Below are positions 52,436 through 64,000 of a stretch of 64,000 bases of DNA, piece by piece. Under the pieces are notes generated by a model. That model was not told the DNA's origin. It made no database searches and worked only from the letters and a program-made list of their open reading frames with translations. Source of the DNA: Manihot esculenta (lineage: Eukaryota; Streptophyta; Magnoliopsida; Malpighiales; Euphorbiaceae); assembly GCF_001659605.2 (NCBI RefSeq), contig NC_035168.2:10367928-10431927 (forward strand), given 5' to 3'. Within the stretch, counting starts at the first letter, position 1. Every line of letters begins with the position of its first letter. The translations under genes were made by a program, and so were the position numbers.

Positions 52436-54663
52436 TGTAATACCCGGCTAGACTCCGGTATCGGAATTCCTACCGTCCGGTGGAATCTCGGACGTCGGAG
52501 ACCTCTAGAAGGGGTAGAATCATGTTTTATAAAAATTTTTTAAGGTGTTTTATGATTTTAAGTATGAAATTAAATGAGTTTTTACATGAAAAGTCCTTGG
52601 AGGAAGACCGGTTCGACCGCCGAAAGTCAGGTTCGGCCGCCGAACATGCATGCGTTTTGGAGGCACGTTAGGCCCCCGAAAGCGTGAGTTAGGGAAGTTC
52701 AGGTTCAGCCGCCGAAAGTCAAGTTCGGCCGCCGAACATTGCATGGATGCGGAGGCACATTCGGCCCCCGAACGTGGTCTGGCCAGCCACTATAAAAGGG
52801 TCCCTTAGCCGAAAATGGGCGAGCTTTTTCTCCCCATTTCGGCCAAGGTGAGCTTTCCGCCATCCTTCCCCTATCTTGAGTTTTTCCTTCCTTTTTCCAT
52901 GATCTTTACAAGTTTATAACTTTGGTTTTGAAGATCTTTGAGCTTAGAACGAGTTTTGGAGCTTGGAGACCAAAAGTTGGAACTTCTCTCATCTCCAAGT
53001 TTAGATCTCCTCAACTCTCGATTTTTAAAGAGGTAAGAGCCGATCCTAAGCTCAATGTATGATTTAAACAAATTCTATGAAGTTTTAAGGGGTAGAATGG
53101 CATGTTTAGGGATATATGCATGTTGGAGTAAATGTTAGGTTTTTGATGTTTGATGAACAATGTAGCTTGTTTGTGTGTTTGTGAAGTGTTGTAGATGGGG
53201 TATATACTTGTTTGAGGCCCCTAGGAACTTGTATGCATGCTTTGGGTTGAAAAATATGCATGATTGGTAGGTTTGGAGGTGAAATGGGCAAAGGGAGCCA
53301 AGTTTCTGCCCTTTGGCAGAAACCAAGTTCGGCAGCCGAAGGTACTTTCGGCCGCCGAACATGGCTGGGGAGGCAGGCCTTTCGGCTGCCGAAGCTGCCC
53401 CCGAAGAGAGACTTTCGTCTCTGTCTGGCACTTTCGGCCGCCGAAGGTGCCGCCGAACCTAGCTGAGTTTCGTCTCTGTCCAGGACTTTCGGCCGCCGAA
53501 GGTGCCGCCGAAAGTGCCCTGTTCAGCCATTTCATGCATATTTTCTGTGATGTTTTCATGATGTTTTAGGGGGTTTTTGGGGAGTAGTTTATAGTTATGT
53601 TCAAGTATGTTTGGTCCCTCATTTGAGTCCACCTGTGTAGGTTCGGACCCGAGGAACCGAGGACCCCAGCAGTGAGGTCAGCTGCTTCGGTGTTGTCAGA
53701 GTCAGCCAGAGGTGAGTGGAACTAAACTTAATCTTTTAAATCAAATGTTTTATCATGTTTCATGCATCATGATTATGCAATAGGATGATTGCATTAGTAT
53801 TCACGAATATGCCGCATTGCATCAATTGTTGTTGATGTGGGTGAATGTTGGATGACCCAATTAGTCCATGACAGGAAGACCAGGACCCCATTCTACGGCC
53901 TGGCACGGAAATGAAAGACCAGGACCCCATTCTACGGCCTGGCACGATTGTGGACTCGAAGACCAGGAGCCCAGAGGAGGCCCTGGGATAATGGTAAGTA
54001 ATGTATGTATGACAGGAAGACCAGGACCCCATGCTACGGCCTGGCACTATGTTAGCTTGGACTAATTGGTGACAAGTTCACCCAACCCTTATGTGAATTG
54101 TCTGTGTTATGATGCATTTCATTAAAGCATAGTGTTAATATGTTTTATAGTTCAGCTCACTGGGCTTTTAGCTCACCCCTCTCCCTTTACCCCCAGGCTT
54201 GCAGGTACAGGATATAGCAGGAGTCCGGATAGTGTTAAGAAGTCATGTTTATGTAATAGCTAGCAATGGACATGATCAAATTGTAATGTAAAAGTACAGT
54301 ATAGTTATGTAATGAGATTTATGGATGTTAGTGTGTGCTTGACCATAGAATGTTGTATCCCTTTTATGCATGATCTTAGAGATTTTGATGATGTTTATGT
54401 AAACCAGCTCAACACAGGTTATGTTACCCTTTGAGGGCACAGATGAGATCCCACAGAGGGATCAAGTTATGTTTATATTTATGCACAGGTTGAGTTTGGT
54501 TGATGTTTATGAAAAGAAAATTTTTGATTTTTATGTATGTTGTGGATCATGTATGGGATTATACAGGTTTACAGGATTTATGTCAGGCTTGCTACGGGTC
54601 CCGGCGGCCTTAAGTCGACCCGGATCCTAGCGCCGGTAGCGGCCCGATTTTCGGGTCGTTACA
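52436..54663 (+). repeat. 5' LTR of element G
   Basis: The 2,228-bp LTR runs from TGTAATACCCGG to CGGGTCGTTACA. TATAAAA is at 52791-52797. The start region has the inverted repeat GCCGAAAATGGG / CCCATTT-CGGC (52808-52844). Dyads TTCGGCCGCCGAA and variants lie at about 52610-52770 and 53325-53510. Four imperfect copies of AGACCAGGACCCCATTCTACGG lie at 53875-54045. Confidence 0.93.
52791..52797 (+). promoter_or_regulatory. TATA box of element G LTR
   Basis: GCCACTATAAAAGGG is a strong plant TATA box. Transcription would be expected to start about 30 nt downstream, within the inverted repeat at 52808-52844. Confidence 0.75.
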
Positions 54664-54919
54664 GAATGGTATCAGAGCCCTAGGTTCATATGGTCGGACC
54701 TAGAGTGTCGGGCTCATAGATGTTATAGAAGGTCAAGCACAATAGGAAAAGATCATGTCCACTAGGATAGGATGTGGAGTCCTGTCTTGCATGATGATGT
54801 GAAATGCCATGATTATATGCATGTGCATTAATGATATGCGATGTATGTGATGCGGGTTCATGTGTGCCCACATGAACCATATGATGCTAATGTTGCTTGT
54901 GATGTGTACTGTTTTTCAG
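53033..54919 (+). other. Predicted LTR-to-gag intron of element G
   Basis: A donor (AAAGAG|GTAAGA, GT at 53033-53034) lies about 210 nt after the predicted start of transcription. An acceptor (TACTGTTTTTCAG, AG at 54918-54919) has a branch-point match CTAAT at 54887-54891, 28 nt upstream, and is followed 8 nt later by the gag ATG. Splicing would remove most of U5, the primer site and the ATG-rich leader. Donor and acceptor occur at the same places in D, E and F, and the acceptor in J. No transcript evidence is available here. Confidence 0.55.
54664..54684 (+). other. Primer-binding site, element G
   Basis: GAATGGTATCAGAGCCCTAG follows the LTR; TGGTATCAGAGC is the standard complement of initiator Met tRNA in plant LTR elements. 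Confidence 0.92.
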
Positions 54920-54927
54920 AAAACAGG

Positions 54928-57900
54928 ATGAGGGGAACTCGTCGATCAGCAAGATTGACTGGGGTACCACCTGAGGGTGAGGGCATGAACGCCCGTCCTC
55001 CTACATTGCCTAGGGCAATGTCTAGCAGGTCCAACAGGGACAGAGTAGCAAGAGACCCTAGAAGGTCTCTGGATCTAGGAAGGAGCAGGTCAGTCAGAGG
55101 AACAGTTCAGGGAGGAGCGTCAGAGGATATGGGGGATGAGATGGACGTAGAACAGAGGAGGGATGGCAGTTTGGGAGTCAATATGGCAGAAGAAGGAATG
55201 GGAGAGTCCCAAGGAGGCACTCAGGCCTCGGAATTTGTACAGCCACCTCACTACCCACATTTCTCACAACATCCCGGGTATTCGATGGGAGGTACATCGG
55301 ATTACCCTAGTTTCACCCCTTATCCCACACAGATGCCATACCCACCATACTACCCACCGTACCCTCAGTACCCAATGTATCCACCTCCACCCTACTATCC
55401 AAATCCAGAAAACCCTACCTCAGAAAATGTTGCACCATCTCCACCACCTGCAGAACCAGCAGCCCCAGTTGCTCAACCTCCTAGATCTAGCTCAGCCAGT
55501 GGGAGCAAGGTCAAGATGACAGACTATATGAAGCTGGGTGCTCCCCAGTTCGAAACCGGTGATGATCCGTTCGTGTACTTGGAGCGGGTCAAGGCAATTA
55601 CAGATGAGATTGGGGCTGATGACGGTAGAGCCATGCAAATGGCCGGGTTCACACTCAAGTGCAAGAAGGCACGGGAGTGGTTCAAAAATTATGTGAACCC
55701 GAGAGTGGACAGCATGACCTGGGAAGAGTTTGCAAACGAGTTTGCAGGATGGGCTTTCCCTGATAGTTCAAGGGAATTGAAGATGATAGAATTCGAGCAG
55801 TTGAGGCAAACTGATGACATGAGTGTAGACGAATATACTGACAGGTTTATGGAGTTGCTGCCATTTGCTGGGCAGGACCTTAGCACAGATCAGAAGAAGT
55901 CGAGGAGGTATATCATGAAGCTCCATCCCAGGTATTCCTCCTTGGTTCAGTCAGCAGATAGAGAGAGTTTCCATGCCATAGTAGACATGGCTAGGAGAAT
56001 GGAGGCTAGTGCCATCGTTCAGGGGACAATTAAGCAGACAGTGGCACAAGCTTCTGGTTCCAAAACTCCGGGTGGGGGAAGGTTAGATCCCTCTACCTTG
56101 AGTGCAGCAGCTTCAGGCAGTAAGAGATGGGGTAAGCCCAAGGGTAAGAAGAATAAGTTCTGGAACAAGGTCAAGTGTAGTCTGGGATTTGGGAGTGGCT
56201 CAAGCTCTGGTGCGGATAATGCAGTTTGTGCGAGGTGTGGTAAGCCACACAGGGGAGTATGTCGGTTTGGGACGAACGCCTGTTTCAGATGTGGTCAGGA
56301 GGGGCATATGGCTCGAGATTGTCCAAGAGCAGTCCCGATGGCTCAGTCCCAGCAGACAGCTTCAGGCAGTGTGGCGCAGCCAGCAGCTCCAGCCATGACT
56401 CAGGCCAGTGGCAGAGGCAGAGGGAGAGGAGCAGCCTCTTCTTCTTCAGCGGGTTTCAGAGGTGAAGGTCCATCAGCTCCAGCACGGATCTTCACAATGA
56501 CTCAGCAGGAGGCAGATGCATCTAACACCGTGGTGGCAAGTAACTTAATTATTGGTTGTTCAGATGTGTATGCCTTGATGGACCCTGGTGCATCTCATTC
56601 TTTTATCGGTCCGAGAGCCGTGGGGAGGTTGGGTCTGATGACTTCTGGGTTAGAGTGTCCTCTCTGGGTCAGTGGACCCAAGTGTGATCCATCTGTGGCA
56701 GAGTCAGTCTGCCAGTGTAGTCCTGTGTTTGTTGAGGGAAGATGCTTGTCCGCCGACCTAGTGGTTCTAGATTTGACAGATTTTGATGTCATTCTAGGGA
56801 TGGACTGGTTATCTACCCATGGTGCTACCTTGGACTGCAGGGACAAGGTAGTTAGGTTCAGAGGTCAGGATGGGTCTGAGGTTGTCTTCAGAGGAGACAG
56901 GAGGGGTACACCTAGAGGTCTGATATCAGCTCTTCAGGCTCGTAGGTTGCTCAGGAGGGGATGTCAGGGGTATTTGGCTCATGTGAGAGAGCTTAGCAGT
57001 CAGGTCAGAGAGCCCGCCTCAATGCCAGTGGTTAGAGAGTTCCTAGATGTGTTCCCAGACGAGCTGCCAGGTTTACCACCTGCTAGGGAGATAGAGTTCG
57101 AGATAGAACTAATGCCTGGAACCCGACCGATCTCTACCCCTCCCTACAGGATGGCGCCAGCAGAATTGAAAGAGTTGAAGGAGCAGTTGCAGGAGCTGGT
57201 AGACAAGAGCTTCATCCGACCGAGTACCTCGCCTTGGGGTGCTCCAGTTTTGTTTGTGAGGAAGAAGGATGGATCTCTTAGACTTTGTATCGACTACAGG
57301 CAGTTGAACAAAGTCACTACCAAGAACAAGTACCCATTGCCAAGGATCGACGATCTATTCGACCAGCTAGCAGGAGCGGGTTGTTTCTCCAAAATAGATC
57401 TGAGGTCCGGGTATCATCAGTTGAGGATCAGGGAAGAAGACGTGCCAAAGACGGCTTTCAGGACCAGATATGGGCATTTTGAGTTCCTTGTGATGCCGTT
57501 CGGGTTAACTAACGCCCCTGCAGCATTCATGGATCTCATGAACAGAGTGTTTAGCCAGTACCTGGATCACTTTGTTATTGTCTTCATAGACGATATCTTA
57601 GTGTATTCCAGGAATGCAGAGGAGCATGCCCATCATCTGCGGTTGGTTTTGCAGACTTTGAGGGAACATGGCTTGTATGCCAAGTTCTCCAAGTGTGAGT
57701 TCTGGCTGAGGAGCATTTCGTTCTTGGGGCATGTAGTGTCAGAGAATGGTATAGAGGTAGACCCCAAGAAGACAGAGACTGTGGCTAACTGGCCTCGACC
57801 CACTTCAGTGACAGAGATCAGGAGTTTCTTGGGTTTGGCAGGTTACTACAGGAGGTTCGTTCAGGACTTCTCAAAGCTAGCAGCTCCTCTGACCAGACTG

Positions 57901-58607
57901 ACCAGAAAGAATCAGAAGTTTCTGTGGACCGACCAGTGCGAGGAGAGTTTTGAAGAGCTTAAGAAGAGGTTGACTTCAGCACCAGTTTTAGCTCTGCCAT
58001 CTAGTGGAGAGGACTTTACAGTCTTTTGTGATGCGTCCCGTGTGGGACTGGGTTGTGTGCTTATGCAGAATGAGAGGGTGATTGCTTATGCTTCTAGGCA
58101 GCTAAAGAAGCATGAGTTGAATTACCCCACACATGACCTCGAGATGGCAGCAGTAATCTTTGCACTCAAGATGTGGAGGCACTACCTCTATGGGGTAAAA
58201 TGTGAGATCTTCACAGATCATAAAAGCCTGCAGTACATCTTGAGTCAGAGGGATTTGAATTTGAGACAGAGGAGATGGGTAGAGTTGCTAAGTGACTATG
58301 ATTGCAAGATTCAGTATCATCCGGGTAAGGCGAATGTCGTGGCAGACGCTTTAAGCCGGAAGTCACTAGGCAGTCTATCCCACATCACGGTAGAGAGGAG
58401 ACCAGTGGTGAAGGAGTTTTACAAGCTCATTGAGGAAGGTCTACAGTTGGAGTTGTCTGGTACAGGTGCCTTGGTTGCTCAGATGAAAGTGACACCCGTG
58501 TTTCTGGAGCAGGTGGCTCAGAAACAGCATGAGGACCCAGAGTTAGTGAAGATTGCCAGGACTGTTCAGTCAGGCAAAGATAGTGAGTTCAGATTTGACA
58601 GTAAGGG
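54928..58607 (+). CDS. Gag-pol polyprotein of element G (3' truncated by element H)
   Basis: The start [12 protein letters not shown] is preferred over the in-frame ATG at 54841 because it follows the predicted splice acceptor and is shared by all copies. Domains in order: basic N-terminus; Pro/Tyr-rich segment; capsid-like region with [13 protein letters not shown] (near 55747-55785); zinc knuckles [12 protein letters not shown] and [14 protein letters not shown] (near 56227-56322); protease with DPGAS (56581-56595); RT with FIDDILVYS (57583-57609); RNase H (FCDAS, TDHKS). The frame ends at SEFRFDSKG and then runs into H's LTR, adding foreign residues up to a stop at 58662. Integrase and chromodomain-like end are not in this copy. 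Gag and pol are in one frame, with no frameshift site. Confidence 0.93.
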
Positions 58608-60010
58608 TGTAACGCCCCGGAAATCCGGACCGCTACCGGCGCTAGGATTCAAGTCGGCTTAAGGCCGCCGGAACCCGTAGCAAGCCTACATACATCCTGT
58701 TCACCTGTTTAATCCCATACATGATCATCAAACATACATAAGAATTAAAAAAAAACTTTTCTTTTTCTTCATTCACCAAACTCAACCTGTGCATGCACTA
58801 TATTCATCATATACATAAACATTAATCCCTCTGTGGGATTTCATCAAAGCCTCAAGGGCTATACATCATATGGTGAGTTGGTTTACATCAATATCAAAAC
58901 ACAAGATCATGTACATACCAAGGGATTAACATATACTATGGTCAAGCACAACTCTATCCTCAATAACATAATTACATTACATTTTTATCATTTGTCATGT
59001 CCACATACTCTAGCTATTACATACATATGACTTTTCTCTTCTTTTCTTCTCTATCACTCCCGTACCTGCAAACCTGGGGTTAGGGGAGAGGGGTGAGCTA
59101 AAAGCCCAGTGAGCAGAAACTAAAAACATTATATTTAAAGTTCATGCTTTCATGAAATGCATCATATCACAGACAATCCACATCAAGGGTGAACCTGTCA
59201 CCAATTAGTCCCAACATAGTCTCATGCCAGGCCGTAGCATGGGGTCCTGGTCTTCCTGTCATAACATACATAAAGTCTCGTGCCAGGCCGTAGCATGGGG
59301 TCCTGGTCTTCCTGTCATATCATATATAAAGCCTCGTGCCAGGCCGTAGCATGGGGTCCTGGTCTTCCTGTCATATCATATATAAAGCCTCGTGCCAGGC
59401 CGTAGCATGGGGTCCTGGTCTTCCTGTCATAACATACATAAAGTCTCGTGCCAGGCCGTAGCATGGGGTCCTGGTCTTCCTGTCATAACATACATAAAGT
59501 CTCGTGCCAGGCCGTAGCATGGGGTCCTGGTCTTCCTGTCATAACATATATAAAGTCTCGTGGACTAATTGGATCATACAGCTTTCACCCACAACCACAA
59601 AATAAAATGCAATGCGACATATTCGTGAACTAATGCAATCAGCCTATTACATGTCATCATGATGCATGAAACATGCTCAAAACCTTTAATTGCTTGATTT
59701 AAAACATTAAGCTTGTTTCCACTCACCTCTGGTTAGCTCTGACCAGACACTGAAGCAGCTCACTCACTGTTGGGGTCCTCGGTTCCTCGGGTCCGAACCT
59801 ACACAGGTGGACTCCAATGAGGGACCAAACATATATAAACACGACTCTAATACATCCCCCAAAAACCCCCTAAAACATCATGAAAACATCACAGAAAATA
59901 TGCATGAAAACATTTTATAAAAACATGCTTTTACCCTTCTAGAGGTTTCCGACACCCAAATTCCACCGGACGGTAGGAATTCCGATACCGGAGTCTAGCC
60001 GGGTATTACA
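58608..60010 (-). repeat. 3' LTR of element H, lacking the promoter segment
   Basis: At 1,403 bp it is about 0.9 kb shorter than those of F and G. The sequence passes from the ACATCACAGAAAATATGCATG region (near 59905) straight into AAAACATTTTATAAAAACATG, so the TTCGGCGGCCGAA clusters, TATA box, predicted start and splice donor are all missing. Both LTR termini (TGTAACGCCCCG and GGGTATTACA) are present. It contains the 56-bp array at 59225. Confidence 0.92.
59225..59560. repeat. Tandem array, six 56-bp units, in element H LTR
   Basis: Units begin TGCCAGGCCGTAGCATGGGG at 59225, 59281, 59337, 59393, 59449 and 59505, exactly 56 bp apart. Units 2 and 3 share CATATCATATATAAAGCC where the others have CATAACATACATAAAGTC. 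Related but unarrayed or irregular copies occur in the LTRs of F and G. Confidence 0.96.
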
Positions 60011-60047
60011 TTCTCCCCCCCTTAAGAACATTCGTCCCCGAATGTTC
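60011..60047 (-). promoter_or_regulatory. Polypurine tract and perfect hairpin, element H
   Basis: The minus strand has TTAAGGGGGGGAGAA beside the LTR and the inverted repeat GAACATTCG / CGAATGTTC at 60026-60047. Confidence 0.88.
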
Positions 60048-60121
60048 CTCAACTAGTACATGCATAGCGAAACAAACATAACATACACACATATAGCACA
60101 TGGAACACATCTCAACTAACC

Positions 60122-63100
60122 TTAGAAGAGGTGGGGGTACTGCTGGAGCATGGACTCCCGGGTCTCCCAAGTGCATTCTTCCAAATTGTGGTGGTTCCAA
60201 AGGACTTTCACCATCGGGATTTCCTTGTTCCTCAACTTTCTGATCTGAGTGTCAAGAATCCGCACTGGCTGTTCAACATAAGTGAGATCCTCTTGGATCT
60301 CCACATCAGGCTCGCTAAGAACCTTGCCCGGATCTGACACGAACTTCCTCAACATGGAAACATGGAAAACCGGATGGATTCTTTCCATAGAAGCAGGCAA
60401 GTTCAGCTTGTATGATACATTCCCAATCCTTTGCAGGACTTCAAAGGGTCCAATGTACCGCGGAGCTAGCTTACCCTTTTTACCAAATCGAACCACCCCT
60501 TTCATCGGAGACACCTTGAGCAATACTAGATCCCCCTCCTGAAACTCTACCTGTTTCCTGCGGATGTCTGCATAACTTTTCTGCCTGCTGGTGGCAGTCT
60601 CTATCCTTTCTCTGATAATGGGCACCACCCTGCTGGTGATCTCAACAAGCTCAGGCCCTGCTAAGGACCTCTCTCCTACCTCTTCCCAACAAACGGGTGA
60701 CCTGCACTTCCTCCCATATAAAGCTTCATAGGGAGCCATCCCTATGCTAGCATGATAGCTGTTATTGTAGGCAAACTCCACCAAAGGTAGATGTTGCTTC
60801 CAAGAACCGCCAAAATCTAGCACACACATTCTGAGCATATCTTCTATGGTCTGGATGGTCCTCTCTGACTGTCCATCAGTCTGGGGGTGGAAGGCAGTAC
60901 TGAAATCTAACCTGGTACCCATAGCACTCTGCAGACTCCGCCAAAACCTGGAGGTGAACTGGGGCCCTCTATCTGACACTATAGATACCGGGACCCCATG
61001 TAGTCTGACGACTTCATCCACATAAACCTGCGCTAACTTATCCACAGAGTAGTTGCTCCTAACTGGAATGAAGTGAGCAGATTTGGTGAGTCTGTCCACA
61101 ATCACCCATATGGAGTCTAGTCTGTTGGATGTTGCCGGTAACCCCACTACAAAGTCCATAGCTATGTTCTCCCATTTCCATTCTGGAATAGGTAGCGGGT
61201 TAAGCATTCCAGCCGGCTTCTGATGTTCCAGCTTCACCCTCTGACATATTTCGCAGGCTGACACGAATTGTGCCACTTCCCTCTTCATAGCTGGCCACCA
61301 ATACACCCTCTTCAGATCTTGATACATCTTGGTGGCTCCAGGGTGAATGCTGTATCTTGCATTATGAGCCTCTTTCATAATGTCTCCTTTAAGCCCGATG
61401 TCATCTGGTACACATAGTCTGTTCCCATAGCGGAGGATCCCCTTATCATCGAATCTGAACTCACTATCTTTGCCTGACTGAACAGTCCTGGCAATCTTCA
61501 CTAACTCTGGGTCCTCGTGCTGTTTCTGAGCCACCTGCTCCAGAAACACGGGGGTTACTTTCATCTGTGCAATCAAAGCACCTGTACCAGACAACTCCAT
61601 CTGTAGACCCTCCTCAATGAGCTTATAAAATTCCTTCACCACCGGTCTCCTCTCTGCCGTGATGTGGGATAGACTGCCAATTGATTTCCGGCTTAAGGCA
61701 TCAGCTACTACATTAGCCTTACCCGGATGGTACTGTATCTTACAATCATAGTCACTGAGCAGTTCTACCCATCTCCTCTGCCTCAAGTTCAAATCTCTCT
61801 GACTCAAGATGTGCTGCAGGCTCTTATGATCTGTGAAGATCTCACATTTTACCCCATAGAGGTAATGCCTCCACATCTTGAGGGCAAAGATAACTGCTGC
61901 CATCTCCAGATCGTGTGTGGGGTAATTCATCTCATGCCTCTTTAGCTGTCTAGAAGCATAAGCGATCACCCTACCATTCTGCATCAACACACAACCCAAG
62001 CCTACTCTGGATGCATCACAGAATACTGTGAAGTCCTCATTGCTGGTTGGCAGAGCTAACACTGGTGCTGAAGTCAACCTCTTCTTGAGCTCCTCAAAGC
62101 TTTCTTCACATCGATCGGTCCAATCGAACCTCTGATTCTTTCTGGTCAATCTGGTTAAAGGAGCTGCAATTTTGGAGAAGTCCTGTACGAACCTCCTGTA
62201 ATAACCAGCCAAACCCAAGAAACTTCTGATCTCTGTCACTGAGGTGGGTCTGGGCCAGTTAGTCACAGCCTCTACTTTCTTGGGGTCTACCTCTATTCCA
62301 TTCTCTGACACTATATGCCCCAAGAATGATATGCTCCTTAACCAGAACTCACACTTGGAGAACTTGGCATATAAGCCATGTTCCCTCAAGGTCTGCAAAA
62401 CTATCCTCAGATGATGGGCATGCTCCTCTGCATTCCTGGAATACACTAGGATATCATCTATGAAGACAATAACGAAGTGATCCAGGTATGGTCTGAATAT
62501 TCTGTTCATGAGGTCCATGAATGCTGCAGGGGCGTTGGTTAACCCAAACGGCATTACAAGGAACTCATAGTGCCCATATCTGGTCCTGAAGGCCGTCTTT
62601 GGCACGTCCTCCTCTCTGATTCTCAACTGATGGTACCCGGATCTCAGATCTATTTTGGAGAAACAACCCGCTCCTGCTAGCTGGTCGAATAGATCGTCGA
62701 TCCTTGGCAATGGGTACTTATTCTTGATGGTGACTTTGTTCAACTGCCTGTAGTCGATACAAAGCCTGAGGGATCCATCCTTTTTCTTCACAAAGAGTAC
62801 TGGAGCACCCCAAGGTGAGGTACTCGGTCGGACGAAACCCTTGTCTACCAGTTCCTGCAACTGTTCTTTTAACTCTTTCATCTCGGCTGGTGCCATCCTG
62901 TAGGGAGGGATAGAGATAGGCCTAGTTCCAGGCATTAACTCAATTTCGAACTCTATCTCCCTAGCAGGTGGTAACCCTGGCAGCTCGTCTGGGAAAACGT
63001 CTAAGAACTCACTCACCACAGGCACTGAGGCGGGCTCTCTAACATGACTATCCAACTCCCTCACATGAGCTAGAAACCCCTGACATCCCCTCCTAAGCAA

Positions 63101-64000
63101 CCTACGAGCCTGAAGAGCTGAAATTAGACCTCTAGGTGTACCCCTCTTGTCTCCTCTGAAGACGACCTCTGACCCATCCTGACATCTGAACTTAACTACT
63201 TTGTCCCTGCAGTCCAAGGTAGCACCATGGGTAGATAGCCAATCCATCCCTAGAATGACGTCAAAGTCTGTCAAATCTAGAACCACAAGGTCGGCGGACA
63301 AGCATCTTCCCTCTATAAAAACTGGACTACACTGGCAGACTGACTCTGCAACTGACGGGTCACACTTGGGTCCACTGACCCATAGGGGACACTCTAACTC
63401 AGAGACCATCAATCCTAACCTCTGAACGGCTCTCGGTGCAATAAAAGAGTGAGATGCACCCGGGTCCATTAATGCATACACATCAGAACACCCAATGATG
63501 AGTTTACCTGACACCACGGTGTTGGATGTGTTAGCCTCCTGCTGCGTCATGGTGAAGATCCTGGCTGGAGCTAACGGACCCTCACCTCTGAACCCTGCTG
63601 AAGAAGAGGCTGACCCTCTCCCTCTGCCTCTGCCACTGGCCTGTGTAGCAGCTGGAGCTACTGGCTGTGCCACACTTCCTGAAGCTGTCTGCTGTGTCTG
63701 TGCCATAGGAACTGCTTTAGGACATTGCCATGACATATGCCCCTCTTGCCCACATCTGTAGCAGGTCGTCGTCCCATACCGGCATAAACCCCTGTGTGGC
63801 CTACCACACTTCGCACAAGCTGCATTATCTGCCCCAGAACTAGAACCACTGCCAAACCCCAGACTAGACTTGACCTTGTTCCAGAACTTATTCTTCTTAC
63901 CCTTGGGCTTACCCCATCTCTTACTGCCTGAAGCTGCTGCACTCAAGGTAGAGGGATCTAACCTTCCCCCTCCCGGAGTTTTAGAACCAGAAGCTTGTGC
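60122..64000 (-). CDS. Gag-pol polyprotein of element H (N-terminus beyond window)
   Basis: The frame is open from the window edge to the stop at 60122. Counting the Leu codon at 63946 as residue 1, zinc knuckles lie at 44-55 (CX2CX3HX3C) and 62-75 (CX2CX4HX4C), protease DPGAS at 161, RT FIDD at 495-498, RNase H D644, E681, D706 and D749, integrase zinc ligands H861, H868, C898 and C901 and the D931-D992-E1028 triad with 35 residues between the last two. A chromodomain-like tail ([24 protein letters not shown]) ends at QQYPHLF. All catalytic residues I can check are present. Such elements copy themselves through an RNA intermediate; the tail may steer integration to heterochromatin. Confidence 0.95.
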   Translation of the reverse strand, partial: AQASGSKTPGGGRLDPSTLSAAASGSKRWGKPKGKKNKFWNKVKSSLGFGSGSSSGADNAACAKCGRPHRGLCRYGTTTCYRCGQEGHMSWQCPKAVPMAQTQQTASGSVAQPVAPAATQASGRGRGRGSASSSAGFRGEGPLAPARIFTMTQQEANTSNTVVSGKLIIGCSDVYALMDPGASHSFIAPRAVQRLGLMVSELECPLWVSGPKCDPSVAESVCQCSPVFIEGRCLSADLVVLDLTDFDVILGMDWLSTHGATLDCRDKVVKFRCQDGSEVVFRGDKRGTPRGLISALQARRLLRRGCQGFLAHVRELDSHVREPASVPVVSEFLDVFPDELPGLPPAREIEFEIELMPGTRPISIPPYRMAPAEMKELKEQLQELVDKGFVRPSTSPWGAPVLFVKKKDGSLRLCIDYRQLNKVTIKNKYPLPRIDDLFDQLAGAGCFSKIDLRSGYHQLRIREEDVPKTAFRTRYGHYEFLVMPFGLTNAPAAFMDLMNRIFRPYLDHFVIVFIDDILVYSRNAEEHAHHLRIVLQTLREHGLYAKFSKCEFWLRSISFLGHIVSENGIEVDPKKVEAVTNWPRPTSVTEIRSFLGLAGYYRRFVQDFSKIAAPLTRLTRKNQRFDWTDRCEESFEELKKRLTSAPVLALPTSNEDFTVFCDASRVGLGCVLMQNGRVIAYASRQLKRHEMNYPTHDLEMAAVIFALKMWRHYLYGVKCEIFTDHKSLQHILSQRDLNLRQRRWVELLSDYDCKIQYHPGKANVVADALSRKSIGSLSHITAERRPVVKEFYKLIEEGLQMELSGTGALIAQMKVTPVFLEQVAQKQHEDPELVKIARTVQSGKDSEFRFDDKGILRYGNRLCVPDDIGLKGDIMKEAHNARYSIHPGATKMYQDLKRVYWWPAMKREVAQFVSACEICQRVKLEHQKPAGMLNPLPIPEWKWENIAMDFVVGLPATSNRLDSIWVIVDRLTKSAHFIPVRSNYSVDKLAQVYVDEVVRLHGVPVSIVSDRGPQFTSRFWRSLQSAMGTRLDFSTAFHPQTDGQSERTIQTIEDMLRMCVLDFGGSWKQHLPLVEFAYNNSYHASIGMAPYEALYGRKCRSPVCWEEVGERSLAGPELVEITSRVVPIIRERIETATSRQKSYADIRRKQVEFQEGDLVLLKVSPMKGVVRFGKKGKLAPRYIGPFEVLQRIGNVSYKLNLPASMERIHPVFHVSMLRKFVSDPGKVLSEPDVEIQEDLTYVEQPVRILDTQIRKLRNKEIPMVKVLWNHHNLEECTWETRESMLQQYPHLF

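Larger units (their letters stand above)
52436..58607 (+). mobile_element. Element G: chromovirus with open gag-pol, cut by element H
   Basis: It consists of a complete 5' LTR, primer site, leader and a gag-pol frame open to the point of H's insertion in the RNase H-integrase linker. The 5' flank is AGGAT. The 3' part is not in this window. The absence of stops over about 1,225 codons suggests a young insertion. Confidence 0.93.
58608..64000 (-). mobile_element. Element H: chromovirus with intact pol, inserted in element G
   Basis: The 3' LTR, polypurine tract, hairpin and an uninterrupted polyprotein frame are in the window; the gag N-terminus, primer site and 5' LTR lie beyond 64000. The 5-bp flank at the left is AAGGG (58603-58607). 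If the far LTR is intact, it is the best candidate here for a recently active copy. Confidence 0.93.

Noticed and set aside
54841..54927. Upstream in-frame ATG as gag start in element G
   Set aside because: The segment lies in the leader before the predicted splice acceptor, and the leader reading frame is not kept in the other copies, whereas MRGTR is shared by D, F, G and J.
59225..59560. Possible CRISPR-like array
   Set aside because: The 56-bp units are contiguous with no unique spacers, and the context is a plant LTR.

Overview
The window is a nest of plant LTR retrotransposons around one recognisable host gene. A eudicot nuclear genome is indicated by Ty3/gypsy polyproteins of the plant Tekay/Del-like chromovirus and Tat/Ogre-like lineages, a tRNA-iMet-type primer site (TGGTATCAGAGC), a GT-AG intron, a phytocyanin gene and a MITE. 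The species cannot be read from the sequence; a Malpighiales host (cassava or rubber-tree type) is only a weak guess.

Layout from left to right. An LTR end (1-267) abuts a decayed, minus-strand Tat-type pol (element B, 268-6470), which carries a solo chromovirus LTR with a GTTTT target duplication (3032-5131). A plus-strand Tat-type element without pol (element A, 6507-39867) is split by a minus-strand chromovirus (D, 7135-34526, duplication TTCTC). D is split twice: by a very young, non-autonomous minus-strand element (E, 9521-17510, duplication CGTGG) and by a nearly full-length one (F, 20608-30543, duplication GTGAA). A Mutator-type MITE (10368-11082) lies inside one LTR of E and is absent from the other. 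The order of events is therefore A, then D, then E and F, then the MITE in E.

The stretch 39868-45032 is AT-rich host DNA with a two-exon early-nodulin-like phytocyanin gene on the minus strand (40473-41996). To its right come the 3' end of another Tat-type element (C, 45033-46478), an internally deleted plus-strand chromovirus (K, 46479-51611), a head-on junction to a minus-strand chromovirus fragment (J, 51612-52435), a plus-strand chromovirus with an open gag-pol (G, 52436-58607) interrupted inside J's LTR, and a minus-strand chromovirus with an uninterrupted polyprotein to the window edge (H, 58608-64000), inserted in G.

The chromovirus copies share an architecture worth attention: LTRs of about 1.4-2.7 kb full of the odd-centred dyad TTCGGC-N-GCCGAA; a TATA box with an inverted repeat at the predicted transcription start; an invariant 5' splice-donor sequence (AAGAG|GTAAG) in the LTR paired with a branch-point and TTTCAG acceptor 8-12 nt before the gag ATG; and a hairpin beside the polypurine tract. 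The donor-acceptor pair predicts that gag-pol is translated from a spliced RNA that has lost U5, the primer site and the leader. The Tat-type elements carry an antisense ORF with its own conserved TATA box next to the 3' LTR.
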